Source: Cornus controversa
Taxonomy: Eukaryota > Streptophyta > Magnoliopsida > Cornales > Cornaceae
Assembly (NCBI GenBank): GCA_026545225.1
Contig: CM048845.1
Span: 83,541,033-83,605,032 of the forward strand
DNA: 64,000 bases
Reading direction: 5' to 3'
Shown here in pieces: positions 62,201-64,000 of this stretch (positions are counted from its first letter, which is position 1; every line of letters begins with the position of its first letter). Under the pieces are notes generated by a model that saw nothing but the letters and a program-made list of their open reading frames with translations, was not told the DNA's origin and made no database searches. A program made the position numbers and the translations under genes.

Positions 62201-63361
62201 TTTTTTTTTTCTTTTCTTCTTAATTAAATTTATTACAACAATTTTATGAACTCAATGTGTGTAGTTTATATTTTTGAATTTTTCTATACTGTAATTTTTT
62301 GCAATTAATGACGTACTATTTGAATTTTGATTAATGCACCATTACTATATTTTTATTTTTTGGATTATTGTTTTATGACTCTTACTGCAATGTAGTTGTC
62401 ATGTTAATTAAAAAAAAAGAATTATTTTATCATATTCAAAATGCTTCCACTGAAATAGATTTTTGGCTCCATTATTGTTTTTGTTGAGGCTACCATGCAC
62501 CGATTGAGGCTAATTAAATCAATAGAAAACAAAAGACAGCTGTCCAATGTGGCATAGATAATGAGGCTATCCTGCATTGCTTTCAAAATATGAAGACCCG
62601 TTGAGGACAGTTGCAATTGTATTTTATAAAAATATTACCAATTGATATTTTGATTCTTATATTTGTCAAGTATTTATCTTTATTGTATTACTTCTTGATT
62701 GGCATATTATTTTGCAATTTTTTTTTCTTGTTTGCCTTCTGATTTGAACAAACTATATTTGTCATTTTAATTGATTTTTTTTTTTTTATCAAGTACTACG
62801 CCCCCCTCAATTGAAATCCTGGCTATTGTGTACATATCACATATTTATAATGAATCTAAGGTTTATTTTCTACAATTAAGTAAGGAAACCACACTATATA
62901 TGTATATAGAGGAAGAGAGAGAACGGATATTTTGCAGTCAAATGTTAATCATCGCAAATCTCAACCGCTAAAATCAATCCAAAAATCTTGAAGATGTGGA
63001 ATGCAATTCGAAAAAATCTTGCATCGATCTTAATGATAAATAAAAACATAAAAACAAAAAGCAATAGATCTGATATCAACTCCGTCAAATAATAGCAAAA
63101 ATGCAATATTAGTGAAATCAATAGCGCCAATTAAGCAGATCAAATGCATATCTAGAAAAATGGTGTGAATACAAGGTCGAAATATCAAATCAAATTATAC
63201 TTATCTTCTATTTATATACAGATACATATATACATACAGAGGGAGAATGGAGATAGAGAGAGGGAGGGGTGAACCTTGTACTGAGAATTGAGCTCTTCTT
63301 TGAGTTCAGGAATTTCACCCTTCTTGGTGGTGGAGAAGTATTTGGAGTCGTGACCGCTCAT
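53219..63361 (-). CDS. BETAC-AD: beta-adaptin large subunit of AP-1/AP-2 adaptor complexes
   Basis: Fifteen coding exons join in phase: 63361-63275, 61377-61180, 59081-58968, 58774-58524, 57564-57429, 57293-57114, 56987-56895, 56796-56585, 56467-56404, 56310-56131, 55882-55790, 55011-54593, 54327-54138, 54060-53857, 53518-53219. The total is 2721 bases, 906 residues, close to the family's usual ~895. The start [17 protein letters not shown] is the conserved N-terminus. An armadillo/HEAT-like trunk runs to about 590. A Pro/Ala-rich hinge follows, with an LLGDL clathrin-box-like motif at about 648-652. The appendage domain (about 680-906) ends [13 protein letters not shown]. It is predicted to help build clathrin coats at the trans-Golgi or plasma membrane; plant beta-adaptins may serve both AP-1 and AP-2. 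Intron 10 uses a GC donor. Introns 1 and 11 carry transposon-derived inserts. Whether it is the B or C paralogue cannot be told here. Confidence 0.93.
55300..55690 (+). mobile_element. solo-LTR-like insert in beta-adaptin intron 11
   Basis: A GC-richer block inside the AT-rich intron carries a TATA-like tatataagg near 55423, then a leader-like run (gtggacggaggtacatcacc, caaaccacgtaaattc, ttgtgttctgtgtg). That order, a TATA box followed by a U5-like stretch, resembles the LTRs of plant Ty1/copia elements. No coding part is present and I could not define its ends or a target duplication, so the class is tentative. Confidence 0.45.
59082..61179. other. beta-adaptin intron 2, nothing else seen
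   Basis: A 2.1 kb AT-rich intron between exons 3 and 2. No coding homology or transposon ends recognised. Confidence 0.6.
61838..62828. mobile_element. non-autonomous hAT-like element, copy 2, in beta-adaptin intron 1
   Basis: Ends are CAGGGATGGAGCCAGTG at the left and CAATAGCCAGGATTTC as the complement of the right. Flanking 8-mers CGTACATA and TGTACATA agree at 7 of 8 positions. The left subterminal ggtgccccccctgg-type block and the pyrimidine-rich interior (cattccccttc, tcaaaccctaa, ttccttcaaagtctctc) match copy 1 at 23619-24283. No transposase. Confidence 0.78.
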
Positions 63362-64000
63362 CGCTGTCTCGCTGAGTTTACGACTCGACGGAGCAGTCTG
63401 TGAGAGAGGGAAATTGTCGATGAGAGAGATGTCTTTTACAGAATGCCAAACCAAATAAACGAGCGTTTCTGTGGCCGAACCGGTAGATGAGTCACTTGTC
63501 CGACCGGTTTCCAGTTCCCACTACTATCAGACCGGAGCAGTCTATTTTACCCATAAAAAAAAAAAAATTATAAATTCTTGTTTTCTTATCTTTTTTTTTT
63601 TTTTTTCTGGAAAATCTAGTCCCAGATTTTACATTTTTTTTACTCGGAGGCCAAGTGTAAATATATTATAAAATCTTTTTTTCTTTTCTTACTTCATCTC
63701 TCTCCCATCCAACGGGTGCTGAGTAGTCCAAGTATTTTCTTACTTCACCTCTTTTCCATTTAAGTAAGTGTTAAACGTAACACCGGATCAATAACTAAAT
63801 TTCTAATAACAAGTGTGACAGATTGGACGCTTACTAATGACCCCAAAACTTAAGTGATTAAGTAGTATATTGTCTACTAGTCTATTTATATTCATTATCT
63901 TTCTCATTCGAATGCAATGTGAGACAAAAAAAAAAGACCCCTTCAACAATATACCACTAGACTACATTTGATAATTTTCTCAATTGAATTGTTTTCAGTT
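63362..64000. other. beta-adaptin 5'UTR and promoter region
   Basis: The 5'UTR probably begins within about 100 bases upstream of 63361. Beyond it are poly-A/T tracts and AT-rich DNA. No clear TATA box or other gene seen. Confidence 0.45.

Noticed and set aside
1-64000. CRISPR array, bacterial operon or viral integration
   Set aside because: The tandem repeats lack regular unique spacers, all real genes are spliced plant genes, and no virus-like coding blocks were seen apart from LTR retrotransposon remnants.

Overview
This is nuclear DNA from a flowering plant, very probably a woody eudicot. It is AT-rich and intron-rich, its four protein genes all have close plant relatives, and its non-coding DNA is full of typical plant transposons. 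I saw no rRNA, tRNA gene, organelle DNA, CRISPR array or bacterial operon. All four cellular genes lie on the minus strand, and I assembled each from exons whose reading phases join exactly. From right to left they are: a beta-adaptin large subunit (15 coding exons, 906 codons, 53219-63361); a Transformer-2/SR45a-like splicing factor (6 coding exons, 209 codons, 43003-47177); a RING-H2 ubiquitin ligase of the RHB1A type (4 coding exons, 211 codons, 34720-38166); and an ARID-ELM2 chromatin protein of the ARID1 type (2 coding exons, 613 codons, 4371-18922).

Layout. 1-4370: AT-rich sequence with simple repeats downstream of ARID1. 4371-18922: ARID1, whose two coding exons are separated by a 12.7 kb intron packed with transposons. 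These are an RTE-type LINE fragment ending next to the splice acceptor, a Ty1/copia element with both LTRs and a 5-bp target duplication, a PIF/Harbinger element nested inside the copia polyprotein with a TAA duplication, and a hAT-type MITE nested in a second RTE fragment. 18970-34700: a 16 kb gene-free stretch of MITEs (Tourist-like, MULE-like, hAT-like), a probable 2.4 kb solo LTR and older dispersed repeats. 34720-41740: RHB1A, with a Tourist-like MITE in a long 5'UTR intron and a tandemly duplicated splice acceptor. 43003-48210: SR45a. 48350-51600: three more MITEs. 53219-63450: beta-adaptin, with a hAT-like element in intron 1 and a solo-LTR-like, GC-richer insert in intron 11.

The four genes do not form a pathway. 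They act in chromatin regulation, ubiquitination, pre-mRNA splicing and clathrin-coated vesicle traffic, and are simply neighbours. No novel cellular system is evident. The most notable features are the well-resolved nested insertions, the duplicated acceptor in RHB1A, the GC-AG intron in beta-adaptin, a MULE-like element with a duplicated non-TIR interior, and two copies of one non-autonomous hAT-like family 38 kb apart. Exon limits and terminal repeats were read by eye. Family names rest on recognised motifs, not on database searches.
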